45,744 nucleotides of DNA from assembly GCA_003557585.1 (NCBI GenBank), contig PWOE01000113.1:1-45744 (forward strand), read 5' to 3'. Below, in pieces: positions 39,684 through 45,744 of the stretch (its first letter is position 1; every line of letters starts with the position of its first letter). Source of the DNA: Candidatus Nealsoniibacteriota bacterium. GTDB lineage: Bacteria; Patescibacteriota; Minisyncoccia; Minisyncoccales; CSSED10-335. The position numbers and the translations under genes are program-made. Below the pieces are notes generated by a model. That model had not been told where the DNA came from, ran no database searches, and worked only from the letters and a program-made list of their open reading frames with translations.

Positions 39684-40883
39684 CTATTTAATTATCTTTG
39701 TTACTACTCCAGCTCCAACTGTCTTGCCACCTTCTCTAACAGCAAATCTTTGCTTTTCTTCCAGTGCAATAGGAGCAATCAACTTAACCTTAACATTAAC
39801 AGTATCTCCGGGCATAACCATCTCTTTGCCTTCTGAAAGAGTCACTTCTGATGTTACATCAGTTGTTCTGAAATAGAATTGAGGCTTGTAACCACTGAAG
39901 AATGGTGTGTGTCTACCTCCTTCTTCTTTGGTAAGAATGTAAACCTCTGCTTCAAATTCAGTATGAGGAGTAACTGACCCAGGCTTAGCTAGAACTTGCC
40001 CTCTCTCGAGGTCCTCTTTCTTGAGACCTCTTAAAAGAATGCCTACATTATCTCCAGCTCTTCCTTGATCTAAGATTTTATTAAACATCTCAACACTGAC
40101 AACAGTCGTCTTGCTTGTCGGCCTAATTCCAACAATCTCTATCTCTTCATTTGAATTAACAATTCCTCTTTCAATTCTACCAGTAGCGACTGTTCCTCTT
40201 CCAGCAATTGAAAAGACATCTTCAATTCCCATGAGGAATGGCTTGTCAACGTCTCTTTCAGGTTCTGGAATATACTCGTCTAAAGCTTTAACCAATTCCA
40301 TTATTGGATTGATGGCTTCATCGTCTGCTGATTTTGCTTCAGTCGCCTTTAAGGCTGAGCCCTTGATAACTGGAATCTCATCTCCTGGATAATCATACTT
40401 CTTGAGAAGCTCTCTGATTTCAGACTCAACTAAATCAACCATCTCTGGATCGTCTACCATATCAACTTTATTAATAAAGACGACTAAAGATGGTAGGCCA
40501 ACCTGACGAGCTAAAAGAATATGCTCTCTGGTCTGAGGCATCGGTCCATCAACAGCAGAGACGACCAGAATAGCTCCATCCATTTGAGCTGCTCCGGTAA
40601 TCATATTTTTAATGTAATCTGCATGTCCTGGACAATCGATATGAGCATAATGCCTATTTTCAGTTTCATACTCTAGATGAGAAATTGAGATGGTTAATCC
40701 TCTCGCCTTTTCTTCTGGAGCAGAATCAATCTGGTCAATTGTCTTTTGTGAACCTCCAAATCCTTTAAGACTTAAAGAGTTCAAGATAGCCGCAGTTAAA
40801 GTTGTCTTACCATGATCTACGTGACCAATGGTTCCGACATTAACGTGAGGCTTTGATCTTTCAAATTTTTCTTTTTCAGCCAT
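39684..40883 (-). CDS. tuf: Elongation factor Tu
   Basis: EF-Tu delivers aminoacyl-tRNA to the ribosome. The 399-residue protein has the G1 loop GHVDHGKTTLTAAI, G3 DCPGHADYIKNMITGAAQMD and G4 NKVDMVDD, the following beta barrels with GRGTVATGRIERG, and the end FAVREGGKTVGAGVVTKI. It has its own promoter and an 83-base leader after fusA. There is only one copy in this window. Confidence 0.98.
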   Translation of the reverse strand: MAEKEKFERSKPHVNVGTIGHVDHGKTTLTAAILNSLSLKGFGGSQKTIDQIDSAPEEKARGLTISISHLEYETENRHYAHIDCPGHADYIKNMITGAAQMDGAILVVSAVDGPMPQTREHILLARQVGLPSLVVFINKVDMVDDPEMVDLVESEIRELLKKYDYPGDEIPVIKGSALKATEAKSADDEAINPIMELVKALDEYIPEPERDVDKPFLMGIEDVFSIAGRGTVATGRIERGIVNSNEEIEIVGIRPTSKTTVVSVEMFNKILDQGRAGDNVGILLRGLKKEDLERGQVLAKPGSVTPHTEFEAEVYILTKEEGGRHTPFFSGYKPQFYFRTTDVTSEVTLSEGKEMVMPGDTVNVKVKLIAPIALEEKQRFAVREGGKTVGAGVVTKIIK

Positions 40884-40972
40884 AAATTTTTAAAACTAAA
40901 AGATTTTAAGTTAATTTCTCTTAGTTTAATTATTTTCTAATTATTTTTAATAAGATTTAACGCTTAAGTTAT

Positions 40973-41000
40973 ATTCTATTTAATTTTGAAAAAAAGTCAA
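40973..41000 (-). promoter_or_regulatory. tuf promoter
   Basis: On the minus strand, TTGACT (40995-41000) and TAGAAT (40973-40978) are 16 bases apart in the 126-base gap between fusA and tuf. Transcription from about 40966 gives an AT-rich leader of about 83 bases without a visible Shine-Dalgarno site. I see no strong hairpin in the leader. Confidence 0.6.
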
Positions 41001-41009
41001 TCCGATTAA

Positions 41010-43118
41010 TTATCTTTTTTTGCCTTCTATAATCTCTTGCGATACATTAACAGGAATCTCCTCATAATTATCAAATTCCATTGTGAAATTACCTCGACCC
41101 TCGGTCATTGACCTTAAAGACGTCACATAGCCGAACATCTCAGATAAAGGAACTCGAGCTTTAACCACTTTCATACCTGCCACCTCTTCGGTCTCCTCTA
41201 TTTTGCCTCTTCTTGATGACAAGTCTCCAATAACATCTCCTAGAAAATCTGTCGGTATTGTAACTTCAATTTTCATAATTGGCTCTAAAAGAATCGGTTT
41301 AGCTCTCTTGCAAGCATCTTGAAACGCTAAAGATCCGGCAATCTTAAAGGCCATCTCTGATGAATCGACTTCATGGAAAGAGCCATCATAAAGGGTTACC
41401 TTGAGATCTGATATCGGATAACCCGCCAAAACACCCTTGTCGCTAGCTTCTTTAATGCCTTTTTCAACAGCAGGAATATATTCTTTAGGTATAATTCCTC
41501 CTTTAATCTCGTCAACAAACTCAAGACCCTCGCCTTCCTCTTTTGGCTCAACTTTCAGCCAAACGTGTCCATATTGACCTCTTCCTCCACTCTGCTTGAC
41601 ATATTTACTTTCAGCTTCGGCGGACGCCTTTATCGTCTCTCTGTAAGCTACTTGGGGCCTACCGACTTGAGCTTCAACACTAAACTCTCTCTTCATTCTG
41701 TCAACTAATATCTCTAAGTGAAGCTCACCCATTCCTGAGATAACCGTCTCTCCAGTCTCCATATCAGATTTGATTTTGAAAGTTGGGTCTTCGTCAGCTA
41801 ATTTCTTTAAAGCTAGCCCCATCTTTTCTTGGTCAGCCTTGGTCTTGGGCTCAATTCTGATTGAGATAACTGGCTCTGGGAAAGTAATCTCTTCCAAGAT
41901 AATAGGCGCTGATTCATCGCAGAGAGTGTGCCCTGTTGATGTGTTTTTTAATCCAACCGTTGCTGCAATGTCTCCAGCAAAAACTTCTTTAACTTCTTCT
42001 CTTTCAGAAGAATGCATTCTTAAAATCCGACTAATTCTCTCTTTTTCTCCAGTTGTTGAATTCAAAACATATGAACCAGTCTGAATGCTACCAGAATATA
42101 CTCGGAAATAGGTTAATGTTCCGACATAAGGATCTGTCGCAATCTTGAAAGATAGGGCTGAGAACTTTTCCTCATCATCGGCTTTTCTTGTCGCTATCTC
42201 GTCATTTTTAGGATTTCTGCCTTCAATTGGTGGTAAGTCTATTGGTGACGGAAAGAAATAACAGATAGCATCAAGTAATAATTGAACTCCCTTATTCTTA
42301 AGTGCTGAGCCACACAGAACTGGAACCAGCTTATAATCTAAAACTGCTTTTCTTAAGGTTTTAATTATCTCTTCTTTAGTAATCTCCTGCTTTTCTAGAT
42401 ACTTCTCAAACAAAAGGTCATCTTCTGCAACAACTTTTTCTAAGAGATCCTTGTGCCACTTTTCAGCTTTCTCTTTCATCTCTTCGGGTATCTCTGAATA
42501 CTCCATCTTTTCACCAAAATCTCCTTCAAAAGTAATCATCTTCATCTCTAAAAGATCAATTATTCCCTTGAAATCATCTTCTAAACCAACTGGAATCTGT
42601 AAGGCAACTGTTTTTGTAGTTAATTTGTTGTTAATGGAGTCTAGAGCAAACTCAAAAGATGCTCCTATTCGATCAAGCTTATTGATAAAACAGATTCTGG
42701 GAATCATGAATTTATCAGCTTGACGCCAAACTGTTTCTGATTGAGGTTGAACTCCAGAAACACCTTCAAAAACGACAACTGCACCATCAAGGACTCTTAA
42801 TGATCTTTGAACTTCTGCTGTAAAATCGATATGACCTGGAGTATCTATGATATTAATTCTATGCTCGTTGTCTTTGATTCTCTCTCCATCGCTTGCAGGA
42901 GGCATCCAAAAACAAGTCGTTGCCGCTGATGTAATAGTGATTCCTCTTTCTCTTTCTTGATCCATCCAGTCCATAATTGCTTGCCCACTATGAACTTCTC
43001 CCATCTTGTGGGAAATTCCAGTATAAAAAAGGATTCTCTCAGAAACGGTAGTTTTGCCTGCATCGATATGGGCAATAATTCCGATATTTCTATATTTTTT
43101 TATAGGATAAAGTCTCAT
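41010..43118 (-). CDS. fusA: Elongation factor G
   Basis: EF-G moves tRNAs and mRNA and helps RRF in recycling. The 702-residue protein has the G1 loop AHIDAGKTTVSERIL, a switch-2 region with IDTPGHIDFTAEVQRSLRVL and G4 INKLDRIGASF. Domain II-IV markers are SFKIATDPYVGTLTYFRVYS, GMGELHLEILVDRMKREF and GRGQYGHVWLKVEP. A normal length argues for EF-G rather than TetM-type factors. It lies between rpsG and tuf, the str order. Confidence 0.98.
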   Translation of the reverse strand: MRLYPIKKYRNIGIIAHIDAGKTTVSERILFYTGISHKMGEVHSGQAIMDWMDQERERGITITSAATTCFWMPPASDGERIKDNEHRINIIDTPGHIDFTAEVQRSLRVLDGAVVVFEGVSGVQPQSETVWRQADKFMIPRICFINKLDRIGASFEFALDSINNKLTTKTVALQIPVGLEDDFKGIIDLLEMKMITFEGDFGEKMEYSEIPEEMKEKAEKWHKDLLEKVVAEDDLLFEKYLEKQEITKEEIIKTLRKAVLDYKLVPVLCGSALKNKGVQLLLDAICYFFPSPIDLPPIEGRNPKNDEIATRKADDEEKFSALSFKIATDPYVGTLTYFRVYSGSIQTGSYVLNSTTGEKERISRILRMHSSEREEVKEVFAGDIAATVGLKNTSTGHTLCDESAPIILEEITFPEPVISIRIEPKTKADQEKMGLALKKLADEDPTFKIKSDMETGETVISGMGELHLEILVDRMKREFSVEAQVGRPQVAYRETIKASAEAESKYVKQSGGRGQYGHVWLKVEPKEEGEGLEFVDEIKGGIIPKEYIPAVEKGIKEASDKGVLAGYPISDLKVTLYDGSFHEVDSSEMAFKIAGSLAFQDACKRAKPILLEPIMKIEVTIPTDFLGDVIGDLSSRRGKIEETEEVAGMKVVKARVPLSEMFGYVTSLRSMTEGRGNFTMEFDNYEEIPVNVSQEIIEGKKR

Positions 43119-43141
43119 AAATCAATTTATGTCAAGCGGTC

Positions 43142-43612
43142 TTACCAAGCAAAATGAGCAAAAGCTTTGTTGGCTTCAGCCATTCTGTGGATTTCTTCTT
43201 TTTTCTTTACTGCTGCCCCTGTATTTTCAGAAGCATTTATAATCTCCTCAGCCAATCTATCTTGCATAGGTTTGTTCTTCTTGGTTCGCGCAGACAAGAC
43301 AAGCCATCTCATCGCCAAACTCATCCTTCTCTCTTTGGCAACAGGGATTGGAACTTGGTAGATTGCTCCTCCGATTCTCCTAGACCGAACTTCCATGTTA
43401 GGTCCAATATTGTCTAAAGCCTTTTCAAAGATCTCTACCGGATCGCTCTTCTTTTTTTCACTTACTTGCTCTAGAGCTTGATAGAGAATCTTTCTAGCTA
43501 TAGATTTCTTGCCTTTTCTCATTATATGATTGACGAACTTAGCAACAACAACGTTGCCATATAATGGATCAGGTTGAATTTCATGTTTTGTAATTTTTCC
43601 TTTAGCGGCCAT
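43142..43612 (-). CDS. rpsG: 30S ribosomal protein S7 (uS7)
   Basis: S7 starts assembly of the 30S head. The 156-residue protein has DPLYGNVVVAKFVNHIMRKG, NIGPNMEVRSRRIGGAIYQV and PVAKERRMSLAMRWLV, with the standard C-terminal NKAFAHFAW. It lies between rpsL and fusA. Confidence 0.98.
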   Translation of the reverse strand: MAAKGKITKHEIQPDPLYGNVVVAKFVNHIMRKGKKSIARKILYQALEQVSEKKKSDPVEIFEKALDNIGPNMEVRSRRIGGAIYQVPIPVAKERRMSLAMRWLVLSARTKKNKPMQDRLAEEIINASENTGAAVKKKEEIHRMAEANKAFAHFAW

Positions 43613-43629
43613 ATTCTAACGATTAAATA

Positions 43630-44046
43630 CTATGATTTTTTCTCTTTTTTAGTTCCATATCTGCTTCTGCTTCTCTTTCTGCCCTCAACTCCAGCTGCAT
43701 CCAAAACACCCCTAACAACTTGATAACGAACACCGGCTAGGTCTTTAACTCTACCTCCTCTAATCATGACCACTGAATGCTCCTGAAGGTTGTGGCCGAT
43801 GCCTGGGATATATGCTGTTGTTTCCATGCCATTGCTAAGACGAACCCTGGCTACTTTTCTTAGAGCTGAGTTTGGCTTCTTCGGTGTTGTTGTAAAGACC
43901 TTTAAACAAACCCCTCTCTTGAATGGTGAGTTGTAATAAGAAGGTCTGTTTTTTAAACTATTGAAACCAAAAGAAAGAGCTGGCGACTTTTTCCGCTTTT
44001 CAATCTTTTTCCTTCCCTTTCTTATAATTTGATTAATTGTTGGCAT
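43630..44046 (-). CDS. rpsL: 30S ribosomal protein S12 (uS12) with internal insertion
   Basis: S12 helps monitor codon-anticodon pairing. The 138-residue protein has TTTPKKPNSALRKVARVRLS and GHNLQEHSVVMIRGGRVKDL. Compared with E. coli S12 (124 residues) there is an insertion of about 13 residues near residues 26-43 (FGFNSLKNRPSYYNSP). Alanine follows VKDL, at the place of the usual proline (P90 in E. coli). This is the first gene of the ribosomal super-run, with a hairpin in its leader. Confidence 0.97.
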   Translation of the reverse strand: MPTINQIIRKGRKKIEKRKKSPALSFGFNSLKNRPSYYNSPFKRGVCLKVFTTTPKKPNSALRKVARVRLSNGMETTAYIPGIGHNLQEHSVVMIRGGRVKDLAGVRYQVVRGVLDAAGVEGRKRSRSRYGTKKEKKS

Positions 44047-44073
44047 CTTTAAATATAAAAGAATAAAAATAAT

Positions 44074-44090
44074 TAAGCGCCCTGCGCTTA
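44074..44090 (-). promoter_or_regulatory. Hairpin at the 5' end of the rpsL leader
   Basis: On the minus strand, TAAGCGC and GCGCTTA form a 7-bp stem with an AGG loop, then AATTATTTTTATTC. It begins right at the predicted transcription start (about 44091), so it could be a 5' stabilising stem. The T-rich stretch after it also allows a weak terminator for the upstream protease transcript or an attenuator. Confidence 0.5.
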
Positions 44091-44097
44091 CAAAGAC

Positions 44098-44125
44098 ATA
44101 TTACAAAAATAGACTGAAATGTCAA
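44098..44125 (-). promoter_or_regulatory. Promoter of the str/ribosomal super-run
   Basis: On the minus strand, a perfect TTGACA (44120-44125) and TAATAT (44098-44103) are 16 bases apart, directly after the stop of the protease gene. The expected +1 near 44091 gives a leader of about 45 bases before rpsL. It is the strongest promoter match upstream of the ribosomal genes. Confidence 0.68.
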
Positions 44126-44133
44126 CCCTGATA

Positions 44134-44829
44134 TTATATCCCAGCGATTAATCTGAATAATATGAAAACTAACTGAAAAACAATCGGTAATAAAAGATAA
44201 ATCGCAAGAAATATCAAAGGAATCGCCGCTATGCCCAATCTAGGATAAATCTCCTTGAACTTATATTCAATTTTAGGAAAAAAAGTAAAAAGGATATGTG
44301 AACCGTCTAACGGTGGTATCGGCATTAAATTGAAAATTGCTAAAAGAACATTAATAAAGATGATAACCAAGAAAAGGAAAAATGCTAGCCCCCAAAAACC
44401 GCTCTCGGCAAGAGCTTCTGGCATTCTAAATTCAGATAGATATCTTAAAAAAGATTGAAAAACTGAAGCCTTGCCCTCATAGCTAAGAGGAATAAATCTA
44501 GCTATAATGCCAAAGAAAGAAGCTACTATAAGGTTGGAACCTGGGCCAGCGGCAGCTACTTTTAATGAACCATATTTCTGATCCTTGAAGTTGTAAGGAT
44601 TCACTGGTACTGGTTTTGCCCAGCCAAAGATAAATCTAGTAGGAAAGATAATGCAGATTAAAGGCACGATAAAGGAACCCATAAAATCTAAGTGACGTAA
44701 AGGATTAAGGGTAAGTCTGCCGGCATATCTTGCCGTTGGGTCACCCAAAGAATCAGCAACGCTGCCATGGGCAACCTCATGAATAATAATTGAGAATATT
44801 AAAATAGTTAATAGAAAGATAATTTCCAT
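44134..44829 (-). CDS. Site-2 protease family protein (M50B)
   Basis: A second intramembrane zinc protease besides rseP, 231 residues with about six hydrophobic segments. HEVAH at residues 17-21 gives two zinc ligands and the glutamate. FNLMPIPPLDGSHIL near residue 165 gives the third ligand. No PDZ domain is present. The substrate is unknown; proteins of this small type occur widely in CPR and Firmicutes. The promoter at 44838-44866 places +1 about two bases before the ATG. It is divergent from rpmB. Confidence 0.9.
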   Translation of the reverse strand: MEIIFLLTILIFSIIIHEVAHGSVADSLGDPTARYAGRLTLNPLRHLDFMGSFIVPLICIIFPTRFIFGWAKPVPVNPYNFKDQKYGSLKVAAAGPGSNLIVASFFGIIARFIPLSYEGKASVFQSFLRYLSEFRMPEALAESGFWGLAFFLFLVIIFINVLLAIFNLMPIPPLDGSHILFTFFPKIEYKFKEIYPRLGIAAIPLIFLAIYLLLPIVFQLVFILFRLIAGI

Positions 44830-44837
44830 TAATTTCT

Positions 44838-44866
44838 ATAGTAGCACACCATTTAATGCTTGTAAA
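44838..44866 (-). promoter_or_regulatory. Promoter of the site-2 protease gene, near-leaderless
   Basis: On the minus strand, TTTACA (44861-44866) and TACTAT (44838-44843) are 17 bases apart. The expected +1 near 44831 is two bases from the ATG at 44829. Its -35 box overlaps that of the plus-strand rpmB promoter (44860-44865). Confidence 0.5.
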
Positions 44867-44888
44867 AATAGCCTTTTAGTGATATACC
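44860..44888 (+). promoter_or_regulatory. Possible rpmB promoter
   Basis: TTGTAA (44860-44865) and TATACC (44883-44888) are 17 bases apart. A leader of about 40 bases would follow. The -10 box is a moderate match. It shares its -35 site with the opposing protease promoter. A TCGTACGA palindrome (44891-44898) spans the predicted start. Confidence 0.4.
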
Positions 44889-44933
44889 TTTCGTACGATA
44901 TCAAAAATAATAAACAATAGATACTTTAAAAAG

Positions 44934-45152
44934 ATGCCTAAACAATGCGCAATTTGCGAAAAAAAGTCGGTAATGTCAAGACAGAGAAAAAAGTTGATGT
45001 CAAAATATAATCCGACTCCTAAAAAAAGGAAGTATGCCAATTTGCAAAATCTCACTGTTCCTCAAGACACAAAAAAAGCAAAATACAAAGAATTTGCCGG
45101 GCAAAAGATAGTTGCCTGCACTAAGTGTATCAAGGCTTTAAGCAAGAGCTAG
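44934..45152 (+). CDS. rpmB: 50S ribosomal protein L28 (bL28), zinc-type
   Basis: The 72-residue protein starts MPKQCAICEKKSVMSRQRKK and has PTPKKRKYANLQNLTVPQD, the L28 core. CAIC and CTKC pairs form a zinc site of the C+ form. It is transcribed with tRNA-Pro, five bases downstream, and lies apart from the ribosomal super-run on the other strand. Confidence 0.95.
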   Translation: MPKQCAICEKKSVMSRQRKKLMSKYNPTPKKRKYANLQNLTVPQDTKKAKYKEFAGQKIVACTKCIKALSKS

Positions 45153-45157
45153 ACAAG

Positions 45158-45229
45158 CGGGGCGTAGTATAGTGGTTATTATTCCGGGCTGGGGGTCCGG
45201 TGACTCCGGTTCAATTCCGGGCGCCCCGA
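45158..45229 (+). tRNA. tRNA-Pro (GGG)
   Basis: Acceptor CGGGGCG/CGCCCCG is perfect, and C1-G72 with discriminator A73 fits Pro. The anticodon stem is CCGGG/TCCGG with one G-T pair, the loop CTGGGGG gives anticodon GGG with G37. The T arm is TCCGG TTCAATT CCGGG. The D arm GTAT...TTAT is weak, with TAGTATAGTGGTT-like sequence. CCA is not encoded. It follows rpmB and probably shares its transcript. Confidence 0.95.
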
Positions 45230-45239
45230 ATTTTGGTTG

Positions 45240-45267
45240 TTGACAAAACAACTTTTTTTATTATAAT
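45240..45267 (+). promoter_or_regulatory. Perfect-consensus promoter of the secreted-protein gene
   Basis: TTGACA (45240-45245) and TATAAT (45262-45267) are both perfect, 16 bases apart. The expected +1 near 45274 gives a 35-base leader holding the strong ribosome-binding site. This is the best promoter match in the window, suggesting high expression. Confidence 0.8.
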
Positions 45268-45292
45268 TATCTCACCTTAAAAAGGGAATAAA

Positions 45293-45300
45293 AAGGAGGT
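45293..45300 (+). promoter_or_regulatory. Strong Shine-Dalgarno site deciding a TTG start
   Basis: AAGGAGGT lies nine bases before TTG (45309) and too far (about 21 bases) from the next in-frame ATG at 45321. It therefore supports the TTG as the start codon. Confidence 0.75.
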
Positions 45301-45308
45301 GCAGCACT

Positions 45309-45744
45309 TTGTCAAAAAAGATGGCAGTTATTGTTTTTGTAATAATCATGGTTTCTGTCATTGGATTGGGGGGCATTTCTGCATCTTATAATCCCCCAAC
45401 AACCGGGCCCTTACCAGACTCATGCTTCAAGGTTGAGTTCAACAAAAGCGGCAGAATAAGCAATGTGCAGAATGCCACCCACAAAGAGAATGACGGCATT
45501 ATCACTATCACCTTCCATGAAGAAGAAGTGATTATTCACAACCTCATCTTCAAGGAAAGATCCGAATTAATTGGATTCTCCTGGACCAGCTCCTCTACTG
45601 TGAGAGTATGGATTAAATTTGGACCAACTTCCAAATTAGCAGGAGAAGGTATCGAGGGTAGCTTCGTTACACCTAACAACAGAGGGGTAAGCAATATTGT
45701 TTTTTGCTTCTCCTCCGATGACGACAACGGCAATGGCAATGGCG
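45309..45744 (+). CDS. Secreted protein with Asp/Gly/Asn-rich linker, partial
   Basis: The gene starts with TTG at 45309 and runs off the right edge after 145 codons. The product begins MSKKMAVIVFVIIMVSVIGL, a signal peptide with a likely cut after ISA near residue 25. A beta-rich domain follows (about 37-135) with just two cysteines, Cys39 (PDSCFKVEF) and Cys133 (IVFCFSS), which could form a disulfide. From about residue 137 a DDDNGNGNG linker starts, suggesting a repeated or multi-domain surface protein. I recognise no family. Codon use is richer in G and C than in the neighbours, which fits strong expression or a different origin. Confidence 0.78.
   Translation, partial: MSKKMAVIVFVIIMVSVIGLGGISASYNPPTTGPLPDSCFKVEFNKSGRISNVQNATHKENDGIITITFHEEEVIIHNLIFKERSELIGFSWTSSSTVRVWIKFGPTSKLAGEGIEGSFVTPNNRGVSNIVFCFSSDDDNGNGNG

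Noticed and set aside
44881..44902. Palindromic TCGTACGA with flanking GATAT and ATATC as an operator
   Set aside because: The outer and inner repeats have different centres; the short palindrome alone is weak evidence.
45536..45739. Minus-strand frame opposite the secreted-protein gene
   Set aside because: Low-complexity shadow of the plus-strand gene, which has a consensus promoter, ribosome-binding site and signal peptide.
47..45744. UGA recoding as in some CPR groups
   Set aside because: TGA ends gatB, rseP, gatC and rpsQ at the right places and no in-frame TGA interrupts a conserved gene.
1..45744. CRISPR arrays, insertion sequences, prophage or integrase genes
   Set aside because: No regularly spaced repeats, transposase motifs or terminal repeats were seen in reading both strands.

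Overview
The window looks like a chromosomal segment of a low-GC member of the Candidate Phyla Radiation (Patescibacteria), most likely a Parcubacteria-type lineage. The reasons are gene content and style. The str, S10, spc and alpha ribosomal operons are fused into one run. uL30 (rpmD) is missing from its usual place between rpsE and rplO. uL1 (rplA) is missing after rplK. Alanyl-tRNA synthetase is short. Gene spacing is extremely tight, and a baseplate-J-like membrane protein and a PEGA-type protein are present. TAA, TAG and TGA all end genes here, so nothing points to UGA recoding. I see no CRISPR array, insertion sequence, prophage or integration site.

Layout, read mostly on the minus strand. 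(1) 47-8061: a gyrB transcript running gyrB, secE, nusG, rplK, a dCMP deaminase, a dCTP deaminase/dUTPase-family protein, thyA, folA, deoC and gatB. It joins DNA topology, the Sec/NusG/L11 module and a dTMP-synthesis set (dCMP or dUTP to dUMP to dTMP, with folate recycling). (2) 8074-16882: a long transcript starting at murA, then a second mreB, holB, frr, rseP, mreB, gatC, gatA and a small membrane protein. It is followed by three tRNAs (initiator Met, elongator Met, Asp), a 75-residue protein and a terminator. (3) 16876-18224: one plus-strand gene, a membrane-anchored PEGA/propeller-like protein, divergent from murA. (4) 18227-44125: the ribosomal super-run rpsL, rpsG, fusA, tuf, rpsJ, rplC through rplO, secY, adk, map; then an unusual block (GT2, galT, tpiA, alaS, baseplate-J-like); then infA, rpmJ, rpsM, rpsK, rpsD, rpoA, rplQ, rplM, rpsI and a terminator. 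(5) 44134-45744: a site-2 protease (minus), divergent from rpmB and tRNA-Pro(GGG), and finally the 5' part of a secreted-protein gene that leaves the window.

The most interesting signals are regulatory or translational. Several promoters place the predicted +1 at or within about six bases of the ATG (secE, the baseplate-J-like gene, infA, murA, the PEGA-type gene, the site-2 protease and perhaps rplB). This suggests leaderless mRNAs, and most internal genes in the long runs lack a clear Shine-Dalgarno sequence. In contrast, the gene entering off the left edge and the secreted-protein gene at the right edge have consensus promoters followed by AAGGAGGT. Two divergent promoter pairs share one -35 site. 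The initiator tRNA departs from several near-universal positions (18, 33, 55). rplB (uL2) carries a single in-frame TAA at the point where other L2 proteins continue. The rpsJ-rplC gap holds a terminator-like hairpin with a possible competing pairing.

All calls come from reading the sequence alone. Promoters are matched by eye to the sigma70-type consensus, and family names come from recognised motifs.
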